NCBI GenBank assembly: GCA_023415815.1
Contig: JAEZJL010000219.1
Coordinates: 1-10,496, forward strand
Direction: 5' to 3'
Source: Bacillota bacterium
Lineage (GTDB): Bacteria; Bacillota; Clostridia; Acetivibrionales; DTU013
DNA length: 10,496 bases
In this document: positions 1 to 6,980 of the stretch, one piece after another
Position numbering within the stretch: position 1 is the stretch's first letter
Layout of the letters: every line of letters begins with the position of its first letter
Notes under the pieces: generated by a model
Databases searched by the model: none
Told to the model about the DNA's origin: nothing
Seen by the model: the letters and a program-made list of their open reading frames with translations, nothing else
Position numbers and translations under genes: made by a program

Positions 1-3
1 GCA

Positions 4-807
4 TTAGAGCCTGTAGTAGACAGGCTTTCTCTTTTCGAAATAAGCCGCATGCTTAAAGCCCGCTTCAACAAGCATATCCTTGAACACTTCAAATTTATAG
101 CCCATATAAGTCGTATCGTGCGCGTCGGAACCAAGGCTGACAAGCTCTCCGCCGAGCTCCCGGTACCGCTTCAGGACCGCAATGTCGTATTCGATGGTCC
201 TGATCCCGGGCTTATCCCTGAAGGAGCCCGTGTTGACCTCAAAGCCCCTGCCTCTGTTGATTATCTCTTTTAAAAGCTCGTCGAAAACACCCGTGTGGTC
301 TTCATACCTTAACGCCCTGTCGTCATAACCGGCATACCTTGTAATATATTCAAAATGGCCCACATTATCGAAATCCGGAAAATTACTCACCATGAAAAGT
401 ATCTCCTTCAGATATCTTTCATAGGCCTCTGTCTGAGTTTTGCCCTCGTAGTAATCCCGCCTGTAGGGGTCTATGCCGTCGATGATATGGACGGAGGCGA
501 GGACATAATCGAAATCGTGCGATCTGACCACCTCAAGTGTGTTTTCTATAACATGGGGCTGGATGCCGACCTCGATCCCTATGGATATTTTAATCGCAGA
601 CGCATGTTTTTCTCTGAGAGCCTTCATATGGCTCATATATTTTTTGAAATCTATATTGAAAATCTCATCCGTCTCGGGATAGTCGAAATCAAGGTGATCC
701 GTAAAGGTGAAGCCCTTCAGGCCTAAGCCTATAGCCCTTTCGCAGGCTTCCTCCGGCGTCATGCGTCCATCGGAAGAAAAGTTGCTGTGTACATGGCAAT
801 CAAACAT
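4..807 (-). CDS. PHP-family phosphatase, histidinol-phosphatase-like (HisK/HisJ type)
   Basis: A 267-residue protein of the polymerase-and-histidinol-phosphatase (PHP) metallohydrolase family. In the histidine pathway this family removes phosphate from L-histidinol phosphate in the cytoplasm. Visible metal-ligand motifs are DCHVHS (H5, H7), TDH (D37, H38), GIEVG (E79), SVH (H107), GHFEY (H151) and SDAH (D228, H230), which is the complete PHP set. The length matches Firmicutes HisK. I chose the ATG at 807 because a TGGAGGT ribosome binding site (820-814) sits 7 nt upstream; a longer reading from a TTG at 831 would start upstream of that site. The gene is divergent from an aminopeptidase and no other his gene is visible, so the substrate is inferred and another phosphoester is possible. 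The stop codon is at 4-6 and whatever lies downstream is outside the window. The family is certain; the exact substrate is less so. Confidence 0.88.
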   Translation of the reverse strand: MFDCHVHSNFSSDGRMTPEEACERAIGLGLKGFTFTDHLDFDYPETDEIFNIDFKKYMSHMKALREKHASAIKISIGIEVGIQPHVIENTLEVVRSHDFDYVLASVHIIDGIDPYRRDYYEGKTQTEAYERYLKEILFMVSNFPDFDNVGHFEYITRYAGYDDRALRYEDHTGVFDELLKEIINRGRGFEVNTGSFRDKPGIRTIEYDIAVLKRYRELGGELVSLGSDAHDTTYMGYKFEVFKDMLVEAGFKHAAYFEKRKPVYYRL

Positions 808-813
808 TTTGCT

Positions 814-820
814 ACCTCCA
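814..820 (-). promoter_or_regulatory. Ribosome binding site fixing the start of the PHP phosphatase
   Basis: TGGAGGT on the minus strand, 7 nt before the ATG at 807. It selects this ATG over the in-frame TTG at 831. The same 11-base context (AACTGGAGGTA) precedes the divergent aminopeptidase gene. Confidence 0.85.
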
Positions 821-837
821 GTTTTATTCAAAAACTT

Positions 838-866
838 ATTTTAGCATTATGGATGGGCAAATGCAA
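838..866 (-). promoter_or_regulatory. Probable sigma-A promoter for the PHP phosphatase
   Basis: Minus strand TTGCAT (866-861), a 17-bp spacer, then TAAAAT (843-838), about 30 bp upstream of the gene start. The -10 box is 5/6 to consensus and the -35 box is weaker. Assigned by eye. Confidence 0.45.
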
Positions 867-874
867 TAAGATTG

Positions 875-903
875 TTTATATAAACCAGAATCAGGTATAT
901 AAT
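875..903 (+). promoter_or_regulatory. Probable sigma-A promoter for the M18 aminopeptidase
   Basis: TTTATA (875-880), a 17-bp spacer and a perfect TATAAT (898-903), about 38 bp upstream of the aminopeptidase ATG. It is back to back with the promoter assigned to the PHP phosphatase. Assigned by eye. Confidence 0.5.
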
Positions 904-928
904 ATAAAAGATGACTATCATAACAACT

Positions 929-934
929 GGAGGT
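929..934 (+). promoter_or_regulatory. Ribosome binding site fixing the aminopeptidase start
   Basis: GGAGGT, 6 nt upstream of the ATG at 941. It rules out the in-frame upstream ATG at 911, which would place this site inside the coding sequence. Confidence 0.85.
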
Positions 935-940
935 ATACAA

Positions 941-2374
941 ATGGAAGATGTAAAAAGTGAAGGCCAGAAGCTTATGGACAAGCTTTCTTTCAAGCAGCTG
1001 AACGTATGGGAAAAGGCTTCCGATGAGGATATCAAGGCTGCGTTCGATTACGGCGAGGGCTACAGAAATTTTCTCAGCGGCGTAAAAACGGAAAGGGAGT
1101 TTGCCGCTCATGCGGAAAAGCGTGCCAGGGAAAACGGCTTTGTATCGCTTGACGCCATTTTAAAAGACAACAGAAAGCTTGCGCCCGGAATGAAAATTTA
1201 TCATATAAACAGGAAGAAGTCCGCCGTACTTGCGGTCATAGGCAGCAAACCGCTTGAGGAGGGCGTGAACATTATCGGCTCGCATATAGATTCTCCGCGT
1301 CTTGATTTGAAGCAAAACCCGCTTTACGAGGATACGGATCTCGTATTGCTCAAGACCCATTATTACGGAGGGATAAAGAAGTATCAATGGCTGTCGATAC
1401 CGCTGGCCATACACGGCGTTTTTGTAAAGGGCGACGGGGAGACTGTGGAATTTGCACTGGGTGAAAGTGAGGATGATCCGGTATTCACCATTACCGACCT
1501 GCTTCCGCACCTGGCGCAGGAGCAAATGCAGAAAAAAATGAGCGAGGCCGTCAGCGGCGAGGGACTCAACCTTCTTATAGGCTCTATCCCTTACAATGAC
1601 GAAAAGGTTAAAGAGAAGGTAAAGCTGAATATCCTGAACATCCTTAACAAACGGTACGGGATCGTGGAGGAGGATTTCCAGTCTGCCGAAATCGAGATCG
1701 TCCCCGCAAACAAGGCGAGGGACGTGGGTATCGACAAGAGCATGATCGGCGGCTACGGCCATGATGACAGGGTGTGTGCGTATCCTGCGCTCGAGGCCCT
1801 GTTTGAGCTAGGCGTTCCTGAAAGGACGGCCGTATGCCTGCTCACTGACAAGGAGGAGATCGGCAGCACCGGAAATACAGGCGCTCAGTCCTCTATTCTG
1901 GACGACTTCCTGGCCTTCCTTTGCTCCAGAGAAGTCGAAGGCAATACCGATATACGCCTCCGCAAGTGCCTGCATGCCACGCGTATGCTGTCCGCTGACG
2001 TCAATGCCGGAGTAGACCCCAATTATGACAGCGTTTCAGAGAAGAGAAATGCGGCTTACCTTGGAAAGGGAGTCATACTGCAGAAGTATTCGGGCGTGAG
2101 AGGCAAATACGATGCAAGCGACGCAAACGCAGAGTTCCTGGGCTATGTCAGAAAGCTTTTCAACGGCAGTGGCATTATCTGGCAGACCGGAGAGCTGGGA
2201 AAGGTAGACCTGGGCGGCGGGGGTACGATCGCGCAATACGCGGCAAACCTAGGTATGGAAGTTCTCGACTGCGGACTGGCCGTCCTGTCCATGCATTCTC
2301 CTTTTGAAATAATCAGCAAAATAGACCTTCACATGATGCACAAGGCATACAAGGTTTTCTATGCAAGCGTCTGA
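941..2374 (+). CDS. apeA: M18 family aminopeptidase (aminopeptidase 1)
   Basis: A 477-residue dizinc aminopeptidase of peptidase family M18, expected to be a cytoplasmic oligomer that releases N-terminal residues during peptide turnover. Family motifs appear in order: GSHIDSP (H115, D117), GHDDRV (D275, the likely bridging Asp; the usual DNR is DDR here, as in clostridial ApeA), DKEEIGSTG (catalytic E305, metal ligand E306), SADVNAG (D353) and MHSPFEI (H452). The length is normal for the group. The start at 941 is preferred over an ATG at 911 because GGAGGT (929-934) lies 6 nt before 941, and the 911 ATG has no comparable site. It is a single-gene unit with its own promoter and a strong terminator overlapping the end of the convergent dedA gene. 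There is no signal peptide. Confidence 0.93.
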   Translation: MEDVKSEGQKLMDKLSFKQLNVWEKASDEDIKAAFDYGEGYRNFLSGVKTEREFAAHAEKRARENGFVSLDAILKDNRKLAPGMKIYHINRKKSAVLAVIGSKPLEEGVNIIGSHIDSPRLDLKQNPLYEDTDLVLLKTHYYGGIKKYQWLSIPLAIHGVFVKGDGETVEFALGESEDDPVFTITDLLPHLAQEQMQKKMSEAVSGEGLNLLIGSIPYNDEKVKEKVKLNILNILNKRYGIVEEDFQSAEIEIVPANKARDVGIDKSMIGGYGHDDRVCAYPALEALFELGVPERTAVCLLTDKEEIGSTGNTGAQSSILDDFLAFLCSREVEGNTDIRLRKCLHATRMLSADVNAGVDPNYDSVSEKRNAAYLGKGVILQKYSGVRGKYDASDANAEFLGYVRKLFNGSGIIWQTGELGKVDLGGGGTIAQYAANLGMEVLDCGLAVLSMHSPFEIISKIDLHMMHKAYKVFYASV

Positions 2375-2385
2375 GACGTACGGGC

Positions 2386-2421
2386 AAAAAAAAAGCACGC
2401 TTAAACGCGTGCCTTTTTTTT
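2386..2421. terminator. Bidirectional intrinsic terminator between apeA and dedA
   Basis: Nine A residues (2386-2394), stem GCACGC (2395-2400), a 6-nt loop TTAAAC, stem GCGTGC (2407-2412), then C and eight T residues (2414-2421). It can act on both strands: after apeA on plus and after dedA on minus. The dedA stop codon (2403-2401) lies in the loop, and the right arm plus T tract encode the last residues of DedA. Confidence 0.9.
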
Positions 2422-3030
2422 GCGTCTGAGCAGAGCTCTGAAAATCAGCAGCAGCAAAACGAGAAGTATGACGCCGATCACAACATATTCGAAACGCTTA
2501 AAAATGGGGCGTACGACGGTTTCGTACTGCTGCCCGAGCTTATAGCCCAGAAAGATGAGTATGAAATTCCAGGGCAGCATGCCTGTGAGCGAAAACAGGA
2601 TGAATTTCTTCAGGTTCATTCTCGCCATGCCCGCAGGCAGCGAAATGAAGGTCCTGATTACCGGCAGAAGCCTGCCGAAAAAAACGGCGGCCGAACCGTA
2701 TTTGTTGAAGGTGTTCTCAGCCTTGTAAAAATGCTCCTCGGAGAAAAAAAAGTATTTGCCGTACTTCAGTATGAACGGCCTTCCGCCATAAAAGCCGACC
2801 GTATAGGCGATAAGCGAGCCAATCATGCTTCCTGCGGCGACCGCCGCATTGGCAAGCCAGAGGTCCACTTTTCCGTCGGCCACCATGAAGCCCGCCAGAG
2901 GCAGGATCATTTCACTCGGCAGCGGTATGCACATGCTTTCTATCATCATTGCCGCGCCTACCCCGGAATAGCCGAGGGAACTGATCAGATCCTTGACAAG
3001 GAAGAAGATTTTTTCAATAAAATCAAACAT
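2401..3030 (-). CDS. DedA family integral membrane protein
   Basis: A 209-residue polytopic membrane protein of the DedA/SNARE-associated superfamily. Members of this family (for example UptA) recycle undecaprenyl phosphate or other lipids across the cytoplasmic membrane. Diagnostic features are E31 followed by PLPSE (36-40), and the block FFGRLLPVIRTF (117-128) followed by SLPAG, holding the conserved R120, R126 and the prolines that form the re-entrant region. Hydrophobic stretches lie around 22-50, 58-80, 112-135, 143-162 and 181-200. The C-terminus is strongly basic (RRKKKARV) because its codons double as the shared terminator. The ATG at 3030 has AGGAG (3040-3036) 5 nt upstream. It sits 21 bp after the LCP gene, so the two are probably co-transcribed, which suits a lipid-carrier role beside a wall-polymer ligase. 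The transported lipid is inferred from the family. Confidence 0.9.
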   Translation of the reverse strand: MFDFIEKIFFLVKDLISSLGYSGVGAAMMIESMCIPLPSEMILPLAGFMVADGKVDLWLANAAVAAGSMIGSLIAYTVGFYGGRPFILKYGKYFFFSEEHFYKAENTFNKYGSAAVFFGRLLPVIRTFISLPAGMARMNLKKFILFSLTGMLPWNFILIFLGYKLGQQYETVVRPIFKRFEYVVIGVILLVLLLLIFRALLRRKKKARV

Positions 3031-3051
3031 CTTTGCTCCTTTGTTTTATAT

Positions 3052-4128
3052 TTATGGCTCAGGCTTTTGAGAGCCCTTCAGCGACGAATCCGAATTGGAG
3101 GGGTTCTTTTTGGGCGTACTCTTCGCCGGCTTTTCGGAATCGGAGGTGTTTTTCATCGTCTCGTAGTCTTTTTTTGCGGAAAAATCCACGGCCACGAAGC
3201 TGTCGCTGCAGGGGAAGCTCTGCGCCATGATGGCTCTCGTCGCAGGCACGTCGCACAGGTAATACCAGGGCGAACCGTCGTAAGTCTCGCCCGGCATGGA
3301 TATGAAGTTCAGACTGCTCAGATTGATCTTGCCCGCGTATCCGGAAAGCTTGAGTATTTCATTCATTGTAAAATTGGTTTCAATATTTTCAAACAGTACC
3401 CCTATAATGCTGTTAAGCTTCGGCAGATATTGCAGGTTCAGCTTTTGCGCCACGAGCTCGCTTATGAAGTTCTGCTGCGCTTCGATGCGCTTGAGGTCGC
3501 TGCCGTCATAGTATTTCTTGATTTCCTTCGTCCAGTGGTTCGGATCGCGAAAGCGCACGTACTGCTCGGCCTGGGCCCCGTCGAGATGACGTAAGCCCTT
3601 CTTCAGATGTATATGGAGATTCTGCGTGGGGTCGTCATAGTCCATATCCGCCGGAATATTGATGTCCACGCCGTCAAGAAGGTCGATGATCTTCCTGAAG
3701 GCCTTGGTGTCCACGAAAACATAGTACTTGATATTCACATCCATGAGTTCGGAAACGGTCTTCACCGTCAGCTCGATACCCCCGTGCGGATAGGCATAGT
3801 TTATTTTCCTGTAGTTCTCTTCTATCAATACCTTGGTATCCCTGGGTATGGACATTATATTGATTTTATTGGTGGTCGGGTCGAAATTCGCAAGCATCAT
3901 CGTATCCGAATTCTTATTTACCTTGTCTCCTCCGAGCACAAGCACATTGAAGGGCTGCTTGGTCTGCTTGAAGGTATCGAACAGCTTGTTTATCGGGCTT
4001 TCGGAATTGGCAGGCACATCCGCGTCGAGATAGGTTGCGTTGATGTAGTACAATAATCCGATACCGGCTGTAAATAAAAATGCGGCGATTGTAACGGTCA
4101 TTATTACATAAAATTTTCTCAGATTCAT
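3052..4128 (-). CDS. LytR-CpsA-Psr (LCP) family cell-wall glycopolymer ligase
   Basis: A 358-residue membrane-anchored LCP protein. The family transfers undecaprenyl-linked glycopolymers such as teichoic acids or capsule to peptidoglycan on the outer face of the membrane. Residues 1-6 are short and cytoplasmic, 7-29 form one transmembrane helix, and about 60-227 form the LCP domain: NVLVLGGD, SDTMMLA (D75), SIPRDT (R96), the LLDGVDI region, HLDGAQAEQYVRFRD, and a final R214 followed by QQ (218-219). The usual GD-x-GR segment before that Arg reads GSDLKR here and is preceded by a longer loop (196-209). The tail from about 328 is a low-complexity Ser/Lys/Pro extension. AGGGG (4138-4134) lies 5 nt before the ATG. 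It is the first gene of an LCP-dedA unit. The family is secure; the polymer is unknown. Confidence 0.92.
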   Translation of the reverse strand: MNLRKFYVIMTVTIAAFLFTAGIGLLYYINATYLDADVPANSESPINKLFDTFKQTKQPFNVLVLGGDKVNKNSDTMMLANFDPTTNKINIMSIPRDTKVLIEENYRKINYAYPHGGIELTVKTVSELMDVNIKYYVFVDTKAFRKIIDLLDGVDINIPADMDYDDPTQNLHIHLKKGLRHLDGAQAEQYVRFRDPNHWTKEIKKYYDGSDLKRIEAQQNFISELVAQKLNLQYLPKLNSIIGVLFENIETNFTMNEILKLSGYAGKINLSSLNFISMPGETYDGSPWYYLCDVPATRAIMAQSFPCSDSFVAVDFSAKKDYETMKNTSDSEKPAKSTPKKNPSNSDSSLKGSQKPEP

Positions 4129-4212
4129 ACTAACCCCTGAAATACATACATATTAACTGCATCTTGTTCGACTGCCTAATGCCGGGTAATGTTCCTGTTT
4201 CAAGTCCTTCTT

Positions 4213-4241
4213 ATTATAAATAAGTTATCCGAATAAGTAAA
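4213..4241 (-). promoter_or_regulatory. Probable sigma-A promoter for the LCP-dedA operon
   Basis: Minus strand TTTACT (4241-4236, 4/6 to consensus), a 17-bp spacer and a perfect TATAAT (4218-4213), about 85 bp upstream of the LCP start. Assigned by eye. Confidence 0.55.
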
Positions 4242-4331
4242 TACATATATGAGACAATAAAGGCAAAAGCGCCGTTTTACACAATTACCGGCTATATCGA
4301 CAAAAAGTCTGAGCGACCCGGGGTTTTTATG

Positions 4332-4370
4332 TTAATGTTGTGTTATACTATTGTTAACTTGAGGTTAACC
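4332..4370 (+). promoter_or_regulatory. Putative PhoP (Pho box) operator: four direct repeats at 11-bp period
   Basis: TTAATG (4332), TTATAC (4343), TTAACT (4354) and TTAACC (4365) begin exactly 11 bp apart, separated by 5-bp spacers. This matches the known Gram-positive PhoP pattern of TTAACA-like hexamers in direct repeat once per helical turn. The array ends 2 bp before the -35 box of the promoter for a phosphate transporter, a position suited to activation. The periodicity is seen directly; PhoP binding is inferred. Confidence 0.65.
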
Positions 4371-4372
4371 GC

Positions 4373-4401
4373 TTGTAGTTGCTTAATAAGCTTTCTATAA
4401 T
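4373..4401 (+). promoter_or_regulatory. Probable promoter for the PiT phosphate transporter
   Basis: TTGTAG (4373-4378), a 17-bp spacer and a perfect TATAAT (4396-4401), about 60 bp before the pit ATG. The poor -35 box just after the Pho-box-like array suits an activator-dependent promoter. Confidence 0.55.
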
Positions 4402-4460
4402 AAAGTAGTGGTTTATGCGCATATCGGACCTACACATACTCTTTAAAAGGTGGGAAGCTA

Positions 4461-5459
4461 ATGATAGAAGGCTTGAGTCTTACGCTGGTAGCGGTGATCA
4501 TTCTTGCGCTTGGCTTCGATTTTATAAACGGATTCCATGATACGGCAAATTCCATAGCGACATCCGTTTCAACCAGAGTCCTGACCCCGCGTCAGGCGAT
4601 TATAATGGCTGCGGTACTGAATTTCGCAGGAGCGCTTGTAAGTGAAAAGGTGGCGAAAACCATATCCAAGGGCCTGGTGCACGGAAGCCTTGAGCAGTAT
4701 GTAATCATCGCCGCCCTGATATCCGCGATCGTATGGGATCTGATCACCTGGTACATAGGAATTCCCAGCAGCTCTTCCCACGCATTGATAGGGGGCCTGG
4801 TCGGAGCTTCGATAACCTATGCCTGGACCTTCGACAAGATCATCTGGTCAGGAGTCTGGGAAAAAGTAATTCTGCCGCTCATATCTTCGCCCATTATTGG
4901 CTTTCTTTTCGGTTATATCATCATGTCGCTGCTGTACGAGATTCTAAGGCCGTTCACGCAAAAAATCGTAAACAGGTACTTTTCAAAGCTGCAAATTCTT
5001 TCCGCCGCGCTGATGGCCTATACCCACGGCAACAACGACGCGCAGAAGTCCATGGGCATTATAACGCTCGCGCTTGTAAGCGCAGGCTATCTCAGCAACG
5101 ACGCCGGGATACCCATCTGGGTAAAAATCTGCTGTGCCATTGCAATGGCCCTCGGGACCTCCATAGGAGGCTGGAAGATAATTAAGACGATGGGCGTGAA
5201 CATGATAAAGCTCCAGCCTATCAACGGCTTTGCGGCCGAAACCGCCGCTGCGATCGTCATTGAAACCGCCACGTCGATAGGCGCCCCGGTCAGCACCACG
5301 CATGTTATTTCCTCGACCATCATGGGCGTAGGCGCATCCAAAAGATTGTCTGCCGTCAAGTGGGCGCTGGCTAGAAACATCGTTTTCGCATGGGTCCTTA
5401 CGATACCCTTTACCGCAATCCTCGGCGCTTTGATTACATTCCTCATCAAGCTGCTTTAG
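4461..5459 (+). CDS. pit: PiT family inorganic phosphate transporter
   Basis: A 332-residue secondary transporter of the PiT family (PF01384), which moves inorganic phosphate, often as a metal-phosphate complex, with H+ or Na+ across the cytoplasmic membrane. Both halves of the internal repeat are recognisable: GFDFINGFHDTANSIAT (18-34) pairs with AYTHGNNDAQKSMGI (186-200), and IPSSSSHALIGGLVG (101-115) pairs with APVSTTHVISSTIMGVG (275-291). Most of the chain is hydrophobic, consistent with about ten helices. AAAGGTGG (4446-4453) precedes the ATG by 7 nt. Phosphate rather than sulfate is supported by the promoter, which carries a PhoP-like repeat. No DUF47/PhoU-like partner gene is adjacent, although one often accompanies pit. 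The length is at the short end for the family but neither signature is missing. Confidence 0.92.
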   Translation: MIEGLSLTLVAVIILALGFDFINGFHDTANSIATSVSTRVLTPRQAIIMAAVLNFAGALVSEKVAKTISKGLVHGSLEQYVIIAALISAIVWDLITWYIGIPSSSSHALIGGLVGASITYAWTFDKIIWSGVWEKVILPLISSPIIGFLFGYIIMSLLYEILRPFTQKIVNRYFSKLQILSAALMAYTHGNNDAQKSMGIITLALVSAGYLSNDAGIPIWVKICCAIAMALGTSIGGWKIIKTMGVNMIKLQPINGFAAETAAAIVIETATSIGAPVSTTHVISSTIMGVGASKRLSAVKWALARNIVFAWVLTIPFTAILGALITFLIKLL

Positions 5460-5476
5460 AAACTGCCCGATATATG

Positions 5477-5504
5477 TTTTAACACCCATATTTTATGGTA
5501 AGAT
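5477..5504 (+). promoter_or_regulatory. Weak candidate promoter for the bacteriohemerythrin
   Basis: TTTTAA (5477-5482), a 16-bp spacer and TAAGAT (5499-5504) in the 78-bp gap after pit. No terminator is visible after pit, so read-through from pit is equally possible. Confidence 0.3.
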
Positions 5505-5537
5505 TATGTATAAAAAGGGTAGGGGAGGACGGTAGTT

Positions 5538-5927
5538 ATGATGTACTGGAAGGATGAGTACAAAATAGGGGTTCCGGACATAGACAAGCAGCATATGAAG
5601 CTGTTTGAAATTGCCGGCAGGATCTACGATTTGCTCAAAAATGATCTTTACACCGACAAGTACGACAAAATAATCGAGCTGGTGCAGGAACTGAAGGATT
5701 ACACGGTTTACCATTTCAGATTTGAAGAAGAATACCAGCAAAAAATCGGCTACAAGAAATATTTTACTCATAAGGTCGAGCATGACGATTTTATCGAAAA
5801 GATGAATGAAATCAACCTCGACGATATCGATAGGGATCACGATCAGTATCTGATGGAGATACTGGAATTCGTCGTCAAATGGATCGATGAGCACATACTT
5901 CAAAAGGACAAGCTTATCGTATTATAA
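5538..5927 (+). CDS. Bacteriohemerythrin (hemerythrin-like O2-binding protein)
   Basis: A 129-residue single-domain bacteriohemerythrin, predicted to be a soluble four-helix bundle holding a non-haem di-iron site that binds O2. It opens with the family signature W-x(3)-Y-x-I-G-V-x-x-I-D-x-Q-H. All seven canonical iron ligands can be placed: H19, H59, E63 (YHFRFEEEY), H78, H82 (HKVEHDDF), H119 and D124 (WIDEHILQKD). No sensor, kinase or cyclase domain is attached, so it is the stand-alone form thought to sense, store or scavenge O2. GGAGG (5524-5528) is 9 nt before the first of two adjacent ATG codons and 12 nt before the second, so the first is preferred. It lies 78 bp after pit and converges on the recombinase gene with only 20 bp between stop codons and no obvious terminator. 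Confidence 0.93.
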   Translation: MMYWKDEYKIGVPDIDKQHMKLFEIAGRIYDLLKNDLYTDKYDKIIELVQELKDYTVYHFRFEEEYQQKIGYKKYFTHKVEHDDFIEKMNEINLDDIDRDHDQYLMEILEFVVKWIDEHILQKDKLIVL

Positions 5928-5947
5928 ATAGTCAGGCAGGACATTGC

Positions 5948-6958
5948 TTATTCCGGTTCGTTTTTATCGGCTTTATCTTTCCCGGGCCGTTCGGGCCGGT
6001 TGAAGCCGCTCAGCGGATTGCTGTCAACAGCGTCCCTTAGCTGCTCTCTGTCAAGGTGGGTGTAGATTTCCGTAGTAGATATGCTCTCATGTCCGAGGAG
6101 CTGCTGCAAAGTCCTAATATCAACATGTCCGTACTTGTACATAAGAGTGGCAGCAGTATGCCTTAGCTTATGTGTCGAGTATCTCTGCGGGTCAAGATCC
6201 GCTTCCTTGATATATTTTTTAACGATTTTCTGCACCAGCTCCTTACTGATGCGCTGCTTTCTCTTGCTTATGAAAAGGGCGTTCTTATCCTTGCCGGCGG
6301 CGGGCCTGACCTTCATATATTCATCAATAGCCTGCAGACAGGCCTTGTTCAATGGAATGCTCCGTTCCTTGTCGCCTTTTCCAATTACTGTAAGCATATT
6401 GTTCTTAATATTGTTCAGATTGATGCCGACAAGCTCTGAAAGCCGCAGGCCGCAGTTCAGAAACAGCGTAATTATCGCGTAATCGCGTTCCATAAATGGG
6501 CCGTTAACCGTGGAAAGCAGCTGTTTGCTTTCGTTTACATTCAGATACCTGGGAAGCCGCTTCATTATTTTGGGAGATTCGAGCTCGCCGGCAGGATTGT
6601 ATTCCAGTATTTTAGCCTTGTTTACAGCGTAATTAAAGAAGGATTTCAGGCTGGCGACTTTTCTGGCGCGTGCGTAGGCCGTATTGTCGCGCATATTGCT
6701 GACGAACGACATATAGGCGTATAAATCGCTGAGAGTGAGCGTTTTTAAAAGTTCGGTATCGATGTCGGAAATGATTATGTCGTTGAATTCGGTATCGCTG
6801 CCAACTAATTTTTTATGTTTTTTTATGAAACGGAAAAATACCCGCAGATCATAAAAGTATACAATAACAGTATTAATGGATTTTCCTTTGATGGTGAGTA
6901 TGTAATTCAGAAAATCCCTTAAAAACAGCGGCATTTCATAAGCTGATAAATCCTTCAT
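5948..6958 (-). CDS. Tyrosine recombinase, XerC/XerD type
   Basis: A 336-residue integrase-family site-specific recombinase. It has an N-terminal SAM-like core-binding domain (about 9-115) and a C-terminal catalytic domain with the full active set: R172 (CGLRLSE), K194 (VIGKGDKER), H263 and R266 (THKLRHTAA), H290 (LLGHESIST) and nucleophile Y299 (EIYTH). The length is somewhat above typical XerC/XerD (about 300) because of a longer N-terminal half and a charged C-terminal tail of about 20 residues. The ATG at 6958 is chosen because a purine-rich GAGAGGAGAGGA (6980-6969) precedes it; the alternative TTG at 6982 has no binding site and overlaps an inverted repeat. The gene follows rnfDC on the same strand by 67 bp. 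Likely roles are chromosome-dimer resolution or a local inversion or excision system; its target site is not proven. Confidence 0.9.
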   Translation of the reverse strand: MKDLSAYEMPLFLRDFLNYILTIKGKSINTVIVYFYDLRVFFRFIKKHKKLVGSDTEFNDIIISDIDTELLKTLTLSDLYAYMSFVSNMRDNTAYARARKVASLKSFFNYAVNKAKILEYNPAGELESPKIMKRLPRYLNVNESKQLLSTVNGPFMERDYAIITLFLNCGLRLSELVGINLNNIKNNMLTVIGKGDKERSIPLNKACLQAIDEYMKVRPAAGKDKNALFISKRKQRISKELVQKIVKKYIKEADLDPQRYSTHKLRHTAATLMYKYGHVDIRTLQQLLGHESISTTEIYTHLDREQLRDAVDSNPLSGFNRPERPGKDKADKNEPE

Positions 6959-6980
6959 TTTTTCCCGTTCCTCTCCTCTC

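Larger units (their letters stand above)
4129..4460. other. 332-bp divergent intergenic region between LCP gene and pit
   Basis: No convincing coding sequence is visible. It holds a minus-strand promoter for the LCP gene (4213-4241), a Pho-box-like repeat (4332-4370) and a plus-strand promoter for pit (4373-4401). Between 4242 and 4331 I see no defined element. The LCP transcript would have a leader of roughly 75-80 nt and the pit transcript one of roughly 50 nt, with no riboswitch fold that I recognise. Confidence 0.6.

Noticed and set aside
808..831. N-terminal extension of the PHP phosphatase from a TTG at 831
   Set aside because: The strong GGAGG site at 819-815 would be inside the extension and is correctly spaced for the ATG at 807.
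813..935. The 11-base AACTGGAGGTA present in inverted orientation at both sides of the hisK-like/apeA divergent region
   Set aside because: Both copies are simply the ribosome binding sites of the two divergent genes; similarity is expected from the shared Shine-Dalgarno core.
1160..1762. A 200-codon minus-strand open frame inside the aminopeptidase
   Set aside because: Antisense to a gene with all M18 motifs in frame; no start signal.
2731..3594. A 287-codon plus-strand open frame across dedA and the LCP gene
   Set aside because: It spans two well-supported minus-strand genes and their junction, resembles no family I know and lacks a ribosome binding site; it is an antisense shadow.
4260..4330. 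Short dyads and the ACCCGGGGT run upstream of pit as a riboswitch or terminator
   Set aside because: The stems are very short with no proper loop, lie upstream of the assigned promoter, and match no riboswitch pattern I recognise.
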